Positions 15,359 to 22,970 of a stretch of DNA of 64,000 nt are shown piece after piece. The notes under the pieces were generated by a model. It saw only the letters and a program-made list of their open reading frames with translations. It was not told the origin of the DNA and ran no database searches. The stretch comes from a virus. Numbering within the stretch: position 1 is the first letter of the stretch; each line of letters starts with the position of its first letter. The stretch is from the IMG/VR virus record IMGVR_UViG_3300035181_001618, positions 1-64,000 of that record, one strand, 5' to 3'. A program made the translations under genes and the position numbers.

Positions 15359-15658
15359 CAGGATCCTTCCCGTAGGTTTCAAGGATGTAGCGCCAGACTG
15401 GATCGCTGGTGTAAGCCTTAAGCATGAGCTCCCAACCCTTGAGGTGACCGGGTCAAACGAGCCGGCGACAACGCCCACTTTGGCTGTAGGTAAGCGCCGC
15501 TTGTAGCTCTCACCCTTTAGCCAGTTGGCGATGAAGCGAATGTTGGCTGGGAGCCGATCATGCGGTGCAGATACATCGCTCTTGCCGGTGTTGACTCTGA
15601 AAACCTTAAGGCCGTTCTTGATGACGCTGATGAAGTCATGCCGAGCGCTGTCAGTCAT
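15345..15658 (-). pseudogene. Frameshifted hypothetical gene (about 104 aa if restored)
   Basis: ATG 15658 overlaps the kinase stop as ATGA. The first part ends ...KVGVVAGSFDPVT, then the natural continuation WELMLKAYTSDPVWRYIL is in the -1 frame, ending in TGA 15345. One extra C near 15443-15446 would restore it. Left uncorrected the frame runs into the next small gene. Family unknown; the GSFDPVT phrase recalls nucleotidyltransferases but the rest does not. Confidence 0.5.
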
Positions 15659-16121
15659 CTGTGACTTGAACACACCCTTGATCGTGGCTGCCAGCCACGA
15701 GCCTTGAGTCGCTGCTTCCGCTCGTTGTTGTTATCATAGCCTGCTTCGACCACGACGACCGCGTCAAACCGATCATAGAGCTCGCGGTCGAAGCGCTCAT
15801 ACAAGAGCGGGACTCGAGCACCAAGTCCAGGTGCTCCATGGCCTCTTCGATCTGGTACCGAACGGCGCCCTTGAAGACCTCCTCGAGCTTGAACTTGAAG
15901 CGCTCGTCGGTGAACACCTGCTCACGCACCTGCTCCATGGTCTTGCCGTTGACCATGCCTCGGAAGGTCTCAAGCTCGCTCGGCTGTAAGAGGATCTGCG
16001 GGTTCGCCCAAACAGCGTCGTCTACGTTGGCGTAAGCAAAGGTCGAACCTAGCGCCTCTCGGAGGCTCTTGATGAGCGTGGATTTATCTGACCCGGCGCC
16101 GCCGGTGACAACGATCTTCAT
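15655..16121 (-). pseudogene. Degenerate P-loop kinase (frameshift and altered Walker A)
   Basis: The N-terminus has a P-loop-like GGAGSDKST where the canonical Gly before Lys is Asp (GAT for GGT). At a three-C run (15809-15811) the frame is lost; adding one C restores LLYERFDRELYDRF-DAVVVVEAGYD and a stop that overlaps the next ATG (ATGA, 15655), proving the intended frame. With both lesions the enzyme is probably inactive. Originally perhaps a nucleotide kinase; substrate unknown. Confidence 0.65.
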
Positions 16122-16281
16122 GGCAAGTCCCTTTCAGCTGGCGTCTCGTAGTAGAGGGTGCAGCGCTTCTTGTGGTTCTTGGGAAATAACACGACCTCGT
16201 GGATCGGCCGCGGCAGTGGTCAAGGTAGAGCAGGTAGCATGCGACAACGCATAGCCCGAGGGAGGCAAGGCCCTTATTCAC
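16118..16281 (-). pseudogene. Frameshifted small membrane protein gene
   Basis: GTG 16281 opens M-N-K-G-L-A-S-L-G-L-C-V-V-A-C-Y-L-L-Y-L, a transmembrane helix. After about 25 codons the coherent continuation (IHEVVLFPKNHKKRC, LYYETPAERDLP) is in the -1 frame and ends TGA 16118, overlapping the kinase start. One extra G near 16203-16208 would join them. Confidence 0.45.
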
Positions 16282-16894
16282 GGTTACGCTCCAGAGCTCG
16301 GTTGAGGATCGTCATGACGCTGGCTTCTGACCAGCCATCCACCCGGATTCGATCGGTGTGTCGGTTGCAGGGTGCGCCGAAGACCACGTGCTCCCACATG
16401 GGCTCTAGCGAGCCGGTCACCTTGGGCTTGTCATCGAGCAGCACCAAGCCGCGGACGACGGTCTTGTCGTGCGACATGATCATCTGCTTGGCCCAGGTGT
16501 CTCCCAAGTGCTTGGCCGCCCAGGCCGCTTTGTCGGAGTGGCACGTCTTGTGCTCGACGTGCGGCGCTGTGCAGATGCGGACGCCGATGTTATGCTTGGC
16601 TGCTAGGTCCTGCAACAGTTGGACGTGCTCAACAGCGCCGGGAATCGGTGGGATGTCACGGAACATGCCCTCCCAAGTATCCACGACATGGATGACCTGG
16701 TTCTTCAGCCAGATGTCATACTTAGGATCACCGCTGTTGATGCAGTCCTCAACGTAGAAGGTCTCTGCCGTGTTCATGTCAGGCATGTGAGCGAAGTCAG
16801 CTGGTGCGAGGCGACGCTCGAGCTCCTGGTAGAGCCCTAGCACGAAGTCTGCGAGCACGCCGTCTTGGTCAATGAGGATGGGATTGGGTTGCAT
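16274..16894 (-). CDS. 5'(3')-deoxyribonucleotidase-like HAD phosphatase
   Basis: HAD-superfamily protein of the NT5C type: IDQDGVLADF (residues 8-17; nucleophile D9 and general acid D11), a central ICTAPHVEHK region, and VLLDDKPKV with the acidic motif near the C-terminus. Dephosphorylates (deoxy)nucleoside monophosphates in characterised relatives. At 206 aa it is the normal length. It may adjust dNMP pools, or possibly provide a phosphatase step the truncated polynucleotide kinase lacks; the latter is speculative. Confidence 0.75.
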   Translation of the reverse strand: MQPNPILIDQDGVLADFVLGLYQELERRLAPADFAHMPDMNTAETFYVEDCINSGDPKYDIWLKNQVIHVVDTWEGMFRDIPPIPGAVEHVQLLQDLAAKHNIGVRICTAPHVEHKTCHSDKAAWAAKHLGDTWAKQMIMSHDKTVVRGLVLLDDKPKVTGSLEPMWEHVVFGAPCNRHTDRIRVDGWSEASVMTILNRALERNRE

Positions 16895-16912
16895 TATTTG
16901 ATTGAATCATCC

Positions 16913-17029
16913 TTATGACCGCTCATCGAAGATTTCCTTGACTATCGTGCGCAGGATGTTCTGGACCTCAGCAGTGTCGCCGGGCTTGATGGCTCGCCGT
17001 TCTGCCCTCGGCTTGATAGGGCTACGGCG
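16913..17029 (-). pseudogene. Gene fragment lacking a start codon
   Basis: A 38-codon frame ending TAA 16913 encodes IKPGDTAEVQNILRTIVKEI, clearly protein-like. Upstream it meets TAG, TAG and TGA with no usable start. Either the 3' end of a decayed gene or frameshifted from another frame (ATG 17066 region). Confidence 0.35.
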
Positions 17030-17080
17030 CTAGGCTATGCGCTATCACGGGACCCACATGGGTCATGTGAGCTCCCTAGC

Positions 17081-18532
17081 TCATACAGCGCAGCGAGCGC
17101 GGACTTCGTCCAGTGTGGTTTGATTGCTCAGCACGCCGTACTCGTAGACCGTCACCATCACGTCCTCGAACTCGTCGCTCAGCGGGCCTTGATCGATGCG
17201 TACCGTCGAGTACTCACCGGTCATCTTCGATCGAGCCAGCGTCAAGACGCCTTCCTTGGACTTCTTGCCCGGGTCCGTGATCGGGTCCTTGACGATGCCG
17301 ACCCAGAGGTCCTTCGGAAAATCAATCGGGTTGTTCGTATTCGTGTCCTTGACAAGGATCGCCGAAGCCTTCATCGCGAACTTGAAGGTATCACGGTTGA
17401 CCTTCTGCAGCAGGCCGCCGCCAGAGCCGAAGACGATGTTGTCGGGCGAGAAGTTCATCGCCATCAGGTTGCCCAGCAGGGTCTTCAGGGTCATGCGGTC
17501 AACACCGTCGCCCTGCAGGATGCCGATGCCTGGATACATCTTGACGTAGCCCTTGCTGGTCTTCGTGGTCGGGAAGGCCGAGCAGAAGAGGCGCATCACA
17601 CGCGGGATCACCTCGAGGGCGTCGCCGCTGTCGGGGCGGCAGACCAGCTTCATGCCCAGGCGGGTGTGCAGGTCGATGATGCGGTCCTTGAAGACGGTGC
17701 ACAGCTGTTCAGCGAAGCGGTAGATGTCCTTCGTGTCGCCGACCAGGGAAATGATGTTGCCTTGGCCTTCAAACTTGGTCAGGGCGTGGTCGATGTAGGC
17801 GATCTCATCTTCGACAGACAGGCCGAAAGAGCAGGCAACGCTGTGCTCCGTGGCGCGCACCGAGAAGCCAGCCATCGAGTGGTCGTAGTAGAAGTTCGCG
17901 GTCCGAACGCCATCGATGGTGTCGGAGCCCATGAAGTTGACCAAGTGGGCGGCGCCGCCGATGCAGGCTTGGCCGCGGCTGGTGACGCCGCGTGCGCCGA
18001 AGTCGTGCAGCGAGAAGGGCAGGAAGCCGAGGTCGGCGCCAGCGACCTCGTAGAAGCGCTTGATCTCGAGCTTGGTGTCGTAGTCCAAGGAGGCGATGGT
18101 GGTCGGGTACCAGACGGCCCGGAGCAGCGAGGTCTCGATGTAGGAGGTCAGCCAGTAGAGGTCAGGGTCGACGCACTTGACCGTGACCAAGGCGTTGCCG
18201 CTGCGGACCGGCGTGCCCTCAGGGACGGCGCGGATCGTCAGGGGCAGGTAGCCGTTGTACTTGTTAACCACCTTGAGCCAACCGTCACGGCTGAAAGGCT
18301 CACCGTGGGCGGCGGCGAAGGCTTCAGCCTCGTCGATCATCTCGAGCGTGATCTGCACCGACAGGTACTCGCGCAGCCAGACTTGCAGGCCGAACGGGAC
18401 CATGATGTCGCGACCGCCGGTGCGGGCTTCGATGTAGGAGAACATGCCCCTCACATACTCAGGGTAGGCGAAGGCGTGGCACAGCTTGTAGCTGTCGGTG
18501 TCCAGGATGGGGTTGAATTGCAGGGTTGTCAT
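17081..18532 (-). CDS. nadV: Nicotinamide phosphoribosyltransferase (NAMPT)
   Basis: Makes NMN from nicotinamide and PRPP, the first step of the NAD+ salvage route. Recognised from NPILDTDSYKLCHAFAYPE, FGLQVWL, the HDFGARGVTS motif of the active site, GGAAHLVNFMGSDT, and the RPDSGD and GDGVD segments typical of the family. ATG 18532 (M-T-T-L-Q-F-N-P) is chosen because GGAGC lies 6 bases before it, giving 483 aa, the family's usual length. Its partner NMN adenylyltransferase is the next gene upstream. Confidence 0.92.
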   Translation of the reverse strand: MTTLQFNPILDTDSYKLCHAFAYPEYVRGMFSYIEARTGGRDIMVPFGLQVWLREYLSVQITLEMIDEAEAFAAAHGEPFSRDGWLKVVNKYNGYLPLTIRAVPEGTPVRSGNALVTVKCVDPDLYWLTSYIETSLLRAVWYPTTIASLDYDTKLEIKRFYEVAGADLGFLPFSLHDFGARGVTSRGQACIGGAAHLVNFMGSDTIDGVRTANFYYDHSMAGFSVRATEHSVACSFGLSVEDEIAYIDHALTKFEGQGNIISLVGDTKDIYRFAEQLCTVFKDRIIDLHTRLGMKLVCRPDSGDALEVIPRVMRLFCSAFPTTKTSKGYVKMYPGIGILQGDGVDRMTLKTLLGNLMAMNFSPDNIVFGSGGGLLQKVNRDTFKFAMKASAILVKDTNTNNPIDFPKDLWVGIVKDPITDPGKKSKEGVLTLARSKMTGEYSTVRIDQGPLSDEFEDVMVTVYEYGVLSNQTTLDEVRARCAV

Positions 18533-18708
18533 GATTGCTCCAATCAGGAAGAACGGTGCTGCCGCTTGGGTGGCACGATACTTTTGAATCAGCTCGTGAA
18601 TCTTGCCAATGAGCAGCATTGGGATGTCCACGGCAAAGAAGAGGATGATGAGGATGCCGAAGAAACATAGTCGTCAGAGCTACAGCCGATGAACTGGACA
18701 GTAGTAGA
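18533..18708 (-). other. Gap upstream of NAMPT with a hydrophobic open frame
   Basis: The NAMPT frame stays open upstream to about 18672, encoding a hydrophobic run (CFFGILIILFFAVDIPMLLI). Only a GTG (18631) is available as a start and it lacks a ribosome site; an out-of-frame ATG sits at 18668. It may be a separate membrane micro-protein or a fossil extension. No promoter seen. Confidence 0.3.
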
Positions 18709-19896
18709 TCACGTCAACGTCTCGCGGTCGATGTGGCCCATGGCCCATTCAACAATTGCGTGGTGGTCCTCGAACCACATGTCCATGCGCTCGAGCGCCT
18801 CGCTGATCGGCAGCCAGAAGCATTCGATCACGTCGCACTCAGGATCGGTGTTGCCCTGCTTCATGCCCTTGACTTGGGGCAACGGCTTCATGTCATCGAG
18901 CCGGAAGAAGTAGGCGTGCGTGATCGTGCGGCCACGGTCCGAACGGTCCGGCTTGTCGAAGACCTGCTCCGCACGGATCGAGCCGCGCAGGATGTCAGTC
19001 GTGATCTTCTTGACCTTGACTGGGTCCTTGCCTTCGGTCAGCTTGATCTTGGTCTCTTCGATCACTTCGCGAATGCATGCGCTACGGAGGCGCTCATTGG
19101 CGTTCACAAAGCCGCCAGGAAGCGCCCAAAGACCCTTGCCAGGCTCGTGGCCACGCACCACCGTGAGGATGTGACCGGATTGCACGATGACGCCGTCCAC
19201 CGTCTGGTAGATCGGCGGATACGGGTAGGCTTTGGCGCGCTCCTTGTAGGCGCAGACGTGTTTGTAGGTCTCGACCAGCGATGCAAACTCGGGCGTGCTC
19301 TTGAAGCGCTCCATGTTGAGAAGTGTTGTGTCAGGCACGACATCCGGGATGTGAGTCCCCTCGCCGCCGAACAGCCACGAACGCACGTCGGTGGCGCTCA
19401 CATTGAGCACGCCGTTCTGCCGGTAGGGCTCGACAAAGATCGTCTTCCACTGCGGGAAGGCGTGCAGGTACCAGGTGCTCTCGTCACGATCAGAGCCGAT
19501 CAGGTTGATGTTAGGAGCTGCTTGCTCCTTCCACATCCGGCTTTCGATTGCGGTCTTGACGATGCTTTGGACGCTGCGCTGCCACAGCATGTCGTTGTAC
19601 GGGTAGTCGCGCGACGGCCGAACGGAGAGCGTGCCCCAGCTGTCATCCAGCGGCATGTTGCGTTCATACCACTGGACGATCATCTGCTTCCGCTCGGCGA
19701 ACGTGAAGGGGTTCTTCAGCGAGCGGGATAGGCCACTTGAACCGACAAGCACGATGACCAACCTGCCGCGCCTGAGCGCTTCTTGCAGGACATGGGCGTG
19801 CCCGAGGTGGAAGGGATTGAAGCGACCGTTGTAGACGATGACGTCCCTAAACACGGCGCTAACCTCATGCTTCTTGGTGGGGATTACTGATGCCAT
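18709..19896 (-). CDS. Bifunctional NMN adenylyltransferase / Nudix hydrolase
   Basis: N-terminal adenylyltransferase: NGRFNPFHLGH (residues 23-33, HxGH-type motif) and NVSATDVRS (164-172, ISTxxR-like). It turns NMN plus ATP into NAD+. The C-terminal Nudix domain has G-x5-E-x7-R-E-x2-E-E (residues about 261-280); relatives cut ADP-ribose or NAD+. The length of 395 aa fits known phage/bacterial fusions. GGAGAG precedes ATG 19896. With NAMPT it forms a complete two-step nicotinamide-to-NAD+ route. Confidence 0.9.
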   Translation of the reverse strand: MASVIPTKKHEVSAVFRDVIVYNGRFNPFHLGHAHVLQEALRRGRLVIVLVGSSGLSRSLKNPFTFAERKQMIVQWYERNMPLDDSWGTLSVRPSRDYPYNDMLWQRSVQSIVKTAIESRMWKEQAAPNINLIGSDRDESTWYLHAFPQWKTIFVEPYRQNGVLNVSATDVRSWLFGGEGTHIPDVVPDTTLLNMERFKSTPEFASLVETYKHVCAYKERAKAYPYPPIYQTVDGVIVQSGHILTVVRGHEPGKGLWALPGGFVNANERLRSACIREVIEETKIKLTEGKDPVKVKKITTDILRGSIRAEQVFDKPDRSDRGRTITHAYFFRLDDMKPLPQVKGMKQGNTDPECDVIECFWLPISEALERMDMWFEDHHAIVEWAMGHIDRETLT

Positions 19897-19942
19897 TGGA
19901 ACTCTCCGTTGGTGGGTTGACGCGCTCTTTGTGCGTCAGACA

Positions 19943-19976
19943 TATTTATTGTACCCCAACCTTCGTTGGTTGTACA
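19943..19976 (-). promoter_or_regulatory. Overlapping early/late promoter for the NAD+ operon
   Basis: Minus strand: -35-like TGTACA (19976-19971), 17-base spacer containing the palindrome CCAAC-GAAG-GTTGG, -10 TACAAT (19953-19948) merging into TAAATA (19948-19943). The leader is about 40 bases with a Shine-Dalgarno before ATG 19896. Confidence 0.5.
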
Positions 19977-20152
19977 CTGATTTTTGGAACTTTGTGTATG
20001 ACGGCTTGGTTCTTCATGCGCTTGAGCACAAGCACCTCAGCTTCAAGCTTTTCTAGCCGAGCGATGTTGATGACATTGACGCTGAGCTGAGCTTTACTGT
20101 TGTCAAAATCGGTACAGCATCGGAAAGCGGGCGGCAGATCAATGAGGTTCAC
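19946..20152 (-). CDS. Hypothetical protein, 68 aa
   Basis: GTG 20152 overlaps an upstream TGA (ATGTGA), the same arrangement as at 7260. The middle is coiled-coil-like (IARLEKLEAEVLVLKRM). Its stop overlaps the NAD+ operon promoter. Unknown. Confidence 0.5.
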   Translation of the reverse strand: MNLIDLPPAFRCCTDFDNSKAQLSVNVINIARLEKLEAEVLVLKRMKNQAVIHKVPKISVQPTKVGVQ

Positions 20153-20258
20153 ATCTCAACGACAGCCACTGAAGAGCAATGCGACACCTCGGTGACATCT
20201 CGGTGATCTTCAGCAGCAGCTGGGCCGTCACCTCGGCATCGGCCATCGTCGGCGTCAC
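20139..20258 (-). CDS. Small helical protein, 39 aa
   Basis: GTG 20258 overlaps the preceding stop (GAGTGA), and the frame MADAEVTAQLLLKITEM continues to TGA 20139, overlapping the next start by 14 bases. It is more protein-like than the longer alternative frame in the same DNA. Unknown. Confidence 0.4.
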   Translation of the reverse strand: MTPTMADAEVTAQLLLKITEMSPRCRIALQWLSLRCEPH

Positions 20259-20593
20259 TCTGGGCTCTTGCACTTAGGCACGGTGACCTCATGGACCCAC
20301 ATCGCTTGCTTGTATAGCTTGCAGAATGCGAGCAGCTGCATGACCGGGTGGCCGAGCAGGTTATGCAAGGCCCATGCGTGGCGAGCGAAGCGAAGGTGTT
20401 GGCCTTCAACCACCGACGGGTGCAGGATGTAGGCGGCTTCCAGGGCGTGGGACCCTGAGAGCGGCAGCACCTCGCCGGTTGTTAGCGTCACCCTGGCCTT
20501 GAGCTCGGCGATGCGGCTGAAGTCAGCTACCGCTACGAGCGAGTAGCGGAAGACGCCGACGTCGCTCTTGCCGAAGTCAGTCAATCTCGGCAT
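20255..20593 (-). CDS. Hypothetical protein, 112 aa
   Basis: Start at ATG 20593 (M-P-R-L-T-D-F-G-K-S), overlapping the previous gene by 17 bases; no ribosome site seen. Contains TTGEVLPLSGSHALEAAYIL and a His-rich middle. Unknown family. Confidence 0.55.
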   Translation of the reverse strand: MPRLTDFGKSDVGVFRYSLVAVADFSRIAELKARVTLTTGEVLPLSGSHALEAAYILHPSVVEGQHLRFARHAWALHNLLGHPVMQLLAFCKLYKQAMWVHEVTVPKCKSPE

Positions 20594-20846
20594 GGTCAAG
20601 GTTGAAGCTGTTGACATTGAGCGCTACGAGCAGCAAGTCCTTGGACAGGAAGCCCTTGTGGGTGTCACGGGCGACGACGATGTACCAGTCAGCCGACTCT
20701 GTGAAGAACGGCTCCGGGTCAACCTGGTCGTAGCGGTACACGTTCCAAAGGGTGTCACCGTCATCCAGCGTCAGGGTGTTGATGATGTAAGGCGCGTCAT
20801 CCTTCTCGAGGATGAGGCCAGGGCGAAGTTGGGCAAGCTTGAGCAT
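20577..20846 (-). CDS. Hypothetical protein, 89 aa
   Basis: ATG 20846 overlaps the preceding stop (TGATG). Beta-rich, with DWYIVVARDTHKGFLSKDLL. Unknown; an ordinary operon member. Confidence 0.55.
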   Translation of the reverse strand: MLKLAQLRPGLILEKDDAPYIINTLTLDDGDTLWNVYRYDQVDPEPFFTESADWYIVVARDTHKGFLSKDLLLVALNVNSFNLDHAEID

Positions 20847-21731
20847 CACTGCACGCTTTCAGGAATCAAGCCACCGGTCTTGCTGGCGAGCTCGAAGTTG
20901 TCGGTGATGAACTGCTTGACCTTCCAAGCAGGCGTATGGCGGTCGAAGACGATGTTGGGGGCCGTGGTCCTCGAGGTAGACGACCTTCAGCCGGTCACCG
21001 TCGCCGAGGTCAACGACCTGCAGCCCGTCGGCGGTGTTCTGGCCGCATTGATGCGAGCCGCACTCGTTTTGCCACTGGGACCGAGTGGCAATGTCGTAGG
21101 TCCGCTTAGCGGGGCAGTGGAAGTGGACGATGCAGTCCACGTCTTGGTGCTTGCTGAAGACGATGCGCTGCGACTGGCCACCGACTGAGGGCTTGAAGCC
21201 ATGTGCCACGACGGAGTCATGGCCAGAGCTCACGATCTTGACCATGCCGACCTTGGCCAGCTCGTTAAAGTTGGACTTGCGGATGCTAGTCAGCACCTCG
21301 GTGTCGCTGAGCTTGACGGCGAAGTGGCCGGCGGTCTTGCCGAGCACGGTCTTGCAGAAGTCCACGACCTCGCGGAGGTTGACAGGCACCAGCTCAGAGT
21401 TCCAGGGTACCGCATCGCCAGGCACGACCGTGCTGCGGGTGAAGGTGTTGGTCATGCGAGACAGCATGATCTCGACCAGCGTATTGAGAGCGTAGGTGCG
21501 GTCGGTGGTCGGTGTGTATTGGGTCTCTTCAGGCGCGATGATGACGTTGCGCCTCGTGATCGTATCGTTGGCCAGGACCAGGTTGAGCGAGTTGGTCTTC
21601 AGCAGCCTGAGGTCTGCCGCATACTGCTCACCTGGATTGGCGTCCGTCGTGGTCTTGAAGCCGACGACGAAGATGTCCTTGCGCGTCTTGCGGATCTTGC
21701 CGATGAGCTTAGGCGCCGGCCGAAGCGTCAT
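20846..21731 (-). pseudogene. CoaB C-terminal-like domain fused to class II aldolase-like domain (frameshifted)
   Basis: The first 100 residues match the C-terminal half of phosphopantothenate-cysteine ligase (DIFVVGFKTTTDANPGE, LNLVLANDT, NVIIAPE). Residues about 130-215 resemble a class II aldolase/adducin fold (LKTAGHFAVKL-type start, IVHFHCP end). A five-G run at 20957-20961 then throws the frame; removing one base restores NIVFDRHTPAWKVKQF and a stop TGA 20846 that overlaps the next start. ATG 21731 overlaps the N-terminal-half gene, so the two act as one unit. Confidence 0.55.
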
Positions 21732-22092
21732 CACTTGCTCCCCGGCATCCGTGCGAAGCCGTTCTGCTTGCCTGAGGCGACACGGCGTTCATCGACATGG
21801 CCGTCAAAGTCCACGAGCGCTGGGTTGAAGATGATGGCGCGGACATCAGGGTGGCGATGAGCTTGTCAAGCAGCTTGTCGACATCCTCATTGGTGACCAG
21901 CTTCGAGGTCGGGTCCGCCATCTTGGTCAGGTAAAGGTCAACGCCGTAGAAGCGTTGGCCCCTCTTCCTGACCTCGGCCCTGAGGGTTTCGGCTAGCGTA
22001 CGCGCCGTCTCCCCGAAAGCAGAGGCGCAGAGGCTCAGGTGGTTTCGTACGTGGGAGAATGTCCCACCGCCAATCACGATGATCTTTGGCAT
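21731..22092 (-). pseudogene. CoaB N-terminal-like domain (frameshifted)
   Basis: Starts M-P-K-I-I-V-I-G-G-G-T and continues SHVRNHLSLCASAFGETAR, like the dinucleotide-binding half of phosphopantothenate-cysteine ligase (GGT...VR...G). At a three-G run (21849-21851) the frame is lost; one extra C on the coding strand restores VRAIIFNPALVDFDGHVDER, equivalent to the CoaB central strand, ending TGA 21731. GAGG lies 7 bases before ATG 22092 but inside a hairpin. CoA-related function is inferred from fold similarity only. Confidence 0.55.
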
Positions 22093-22094
22093 CG

Positions 22095-22153
22095 CAATCC
22101 TCACAGTTAGTTAAGCTATGAGGATTGTAACCGCTAAAGCGGCTTGGTGTAAA
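22095..22153 (-). promoter_or_regulatory. Promoter with spacer palindrome and hairpin covering the ribosome site
   Basis: Minus strand: TTTACA (22153-22148), 18-base spacer containing CCGCTTTAGCGG, and TACAAT (22129-22124). A perfect 9-bp inverted repeat CAATCCTCA (22127-22119 read leftward) / TGAGGATTG (22103-22095) overlaps the -10 and the GAGG ribosome site of ATG 22092. As RNA it would hide the ribosome site only if transcription began upstream. Confidence 0.55.
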
Positions 22154-22154
22154 C

Positions 22155-22358
22155 CTATCTCGGCCGCTTTCGGCTGACCTTGCGCAGCTTTGGCTTGGCA
22201 CTATTTTTCTCGGCAAGCTGTGTCAAGCCTGCTCGAATCTCAGCACGCAACTGTTCATTGATGCGCTTGTCATGCTCATAGCCGTCGCGGGCCTTGATGC
22301 TGATCGCCATCTCAAAACCTAGGATAGCGACCATGAAGATGAGGAATCCTATCTCCAT
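22155..22358 (-). CDS. Membrane protein, 67 aa
   Basis: One N-terminal transmembrane helix (EIGFLIFMVAILGFEMAI) followed by a basic tail rich in Lys/Arg (KPKLRKVSRKRPR). AAGGAG lies about 10 bases before ATG 22358. Looks like a small type-II-style membrane protein; unknown. Confidence 0.6.
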   Translation of the reverse strand: MEIGFLIFMVAILGFEMAISIKARDGYEHDKRINEQLRAEIRAGLTQLAEKNSAKPKLRKVSRKRPR

Positions 22359-22581
22359 GACAATCCGGCTCCTTGGACGAGCGGCAGCGTTGCGCCGAGC
22401 AGCTCTTGCAGGGTTGGGTGCAACGGGATGCCATGCCGTTGGCAGACGATTTCGACATTACCGTAGCGCCAGAACTCAGGCGCACAGCTGACATAGACCT
22501 TGTCGGAGGTAGCGAACAAGCCGAGCGCTACGCCGCCATGCTGGGCGACTTGGTCTTGGAGTCAAAGTGCATCAGCACCAT
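22349..22581 (-). pseudogene. Frameshifted hypothetical gene (about 77 aa if restored)
   Basis: ATG 22581 opens M-V-L-M-H-F-D-S-K-T-K and is lost at GGCGGCG (near 22528-22537). The -1 frame then reads VALGLFATSDKVYVSCAPEF and ends TAG 22349, overlapping the membrane protein start. One extra G would repair it. Unknown family. Confidence 0.5.
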
Positions 22582-22970
22582 GTTGGGTACTTGATGTGAG
22601 CTGTCAATGAGAGGCCTCGATGCGTCCTGCACGCAACCTTGCTCACCAAGAATGAGCCCAGCCTCGAGTCTATGTAGGCGGCCTCGATTGTATCATATGA
22701 GCTTAGCTCGTGAACCGTTAGCATCGGCGTTGAGCTTGAGCTTAGCGCGCATAAGCCGTCAAACAGCTCAACGTACGGCCCGCCGCTAAAGTTCAGTACG
22801 GTGCCGGTCAGGACGTTGCCGTCGGTGCTGCCAATCAGCGTCTGAGACATGCTCGCATCCGTGATGTGCACATTTGCCGAGGTGAGGGCGAGGAAACCCT
22901 TGATCGCCGTCGGTACGTGCCTAAACCTAAGAAGCAGCTTGTAAGCCGCTTCGTGGGAGAAGTCAAGCAT
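22572..22970 (-). CDS. Hypothetical protein, 132 aa
   Basis: ATG 22970 (M-L-D-F-S-H-E-A-A) overlaps the end of the kinase gene. Mixed alpha/beta with FLALTSANVHITDASMSQ. The stop overlaps the next gene by 10 bases. Unknown. Confidence 0.55.
   Translation of the reverse strand: MLDFSHEAAYKLLLRFRHVPTAIKGFLALTSANVHITDASMSQTLIGSTDGNVLTGTVLNFSGGPYVELFDGLCALSSSSTPMLTVHELSSYDTIEAAYIDSRLGSFLVSKVACRTHRGLSLTAHIKYPTWC

Noticed and set aside
17120-18670. 516-aa open frame on the plus strand opposite NAMPT
   Set aside because: A shadow of the NAMPT gene: no homology-like features, an Ala/Val/Asp-rich composition from reading GC-rich codons backwards, and no ribosome site. The minus strand has clear NAMPT motifs.
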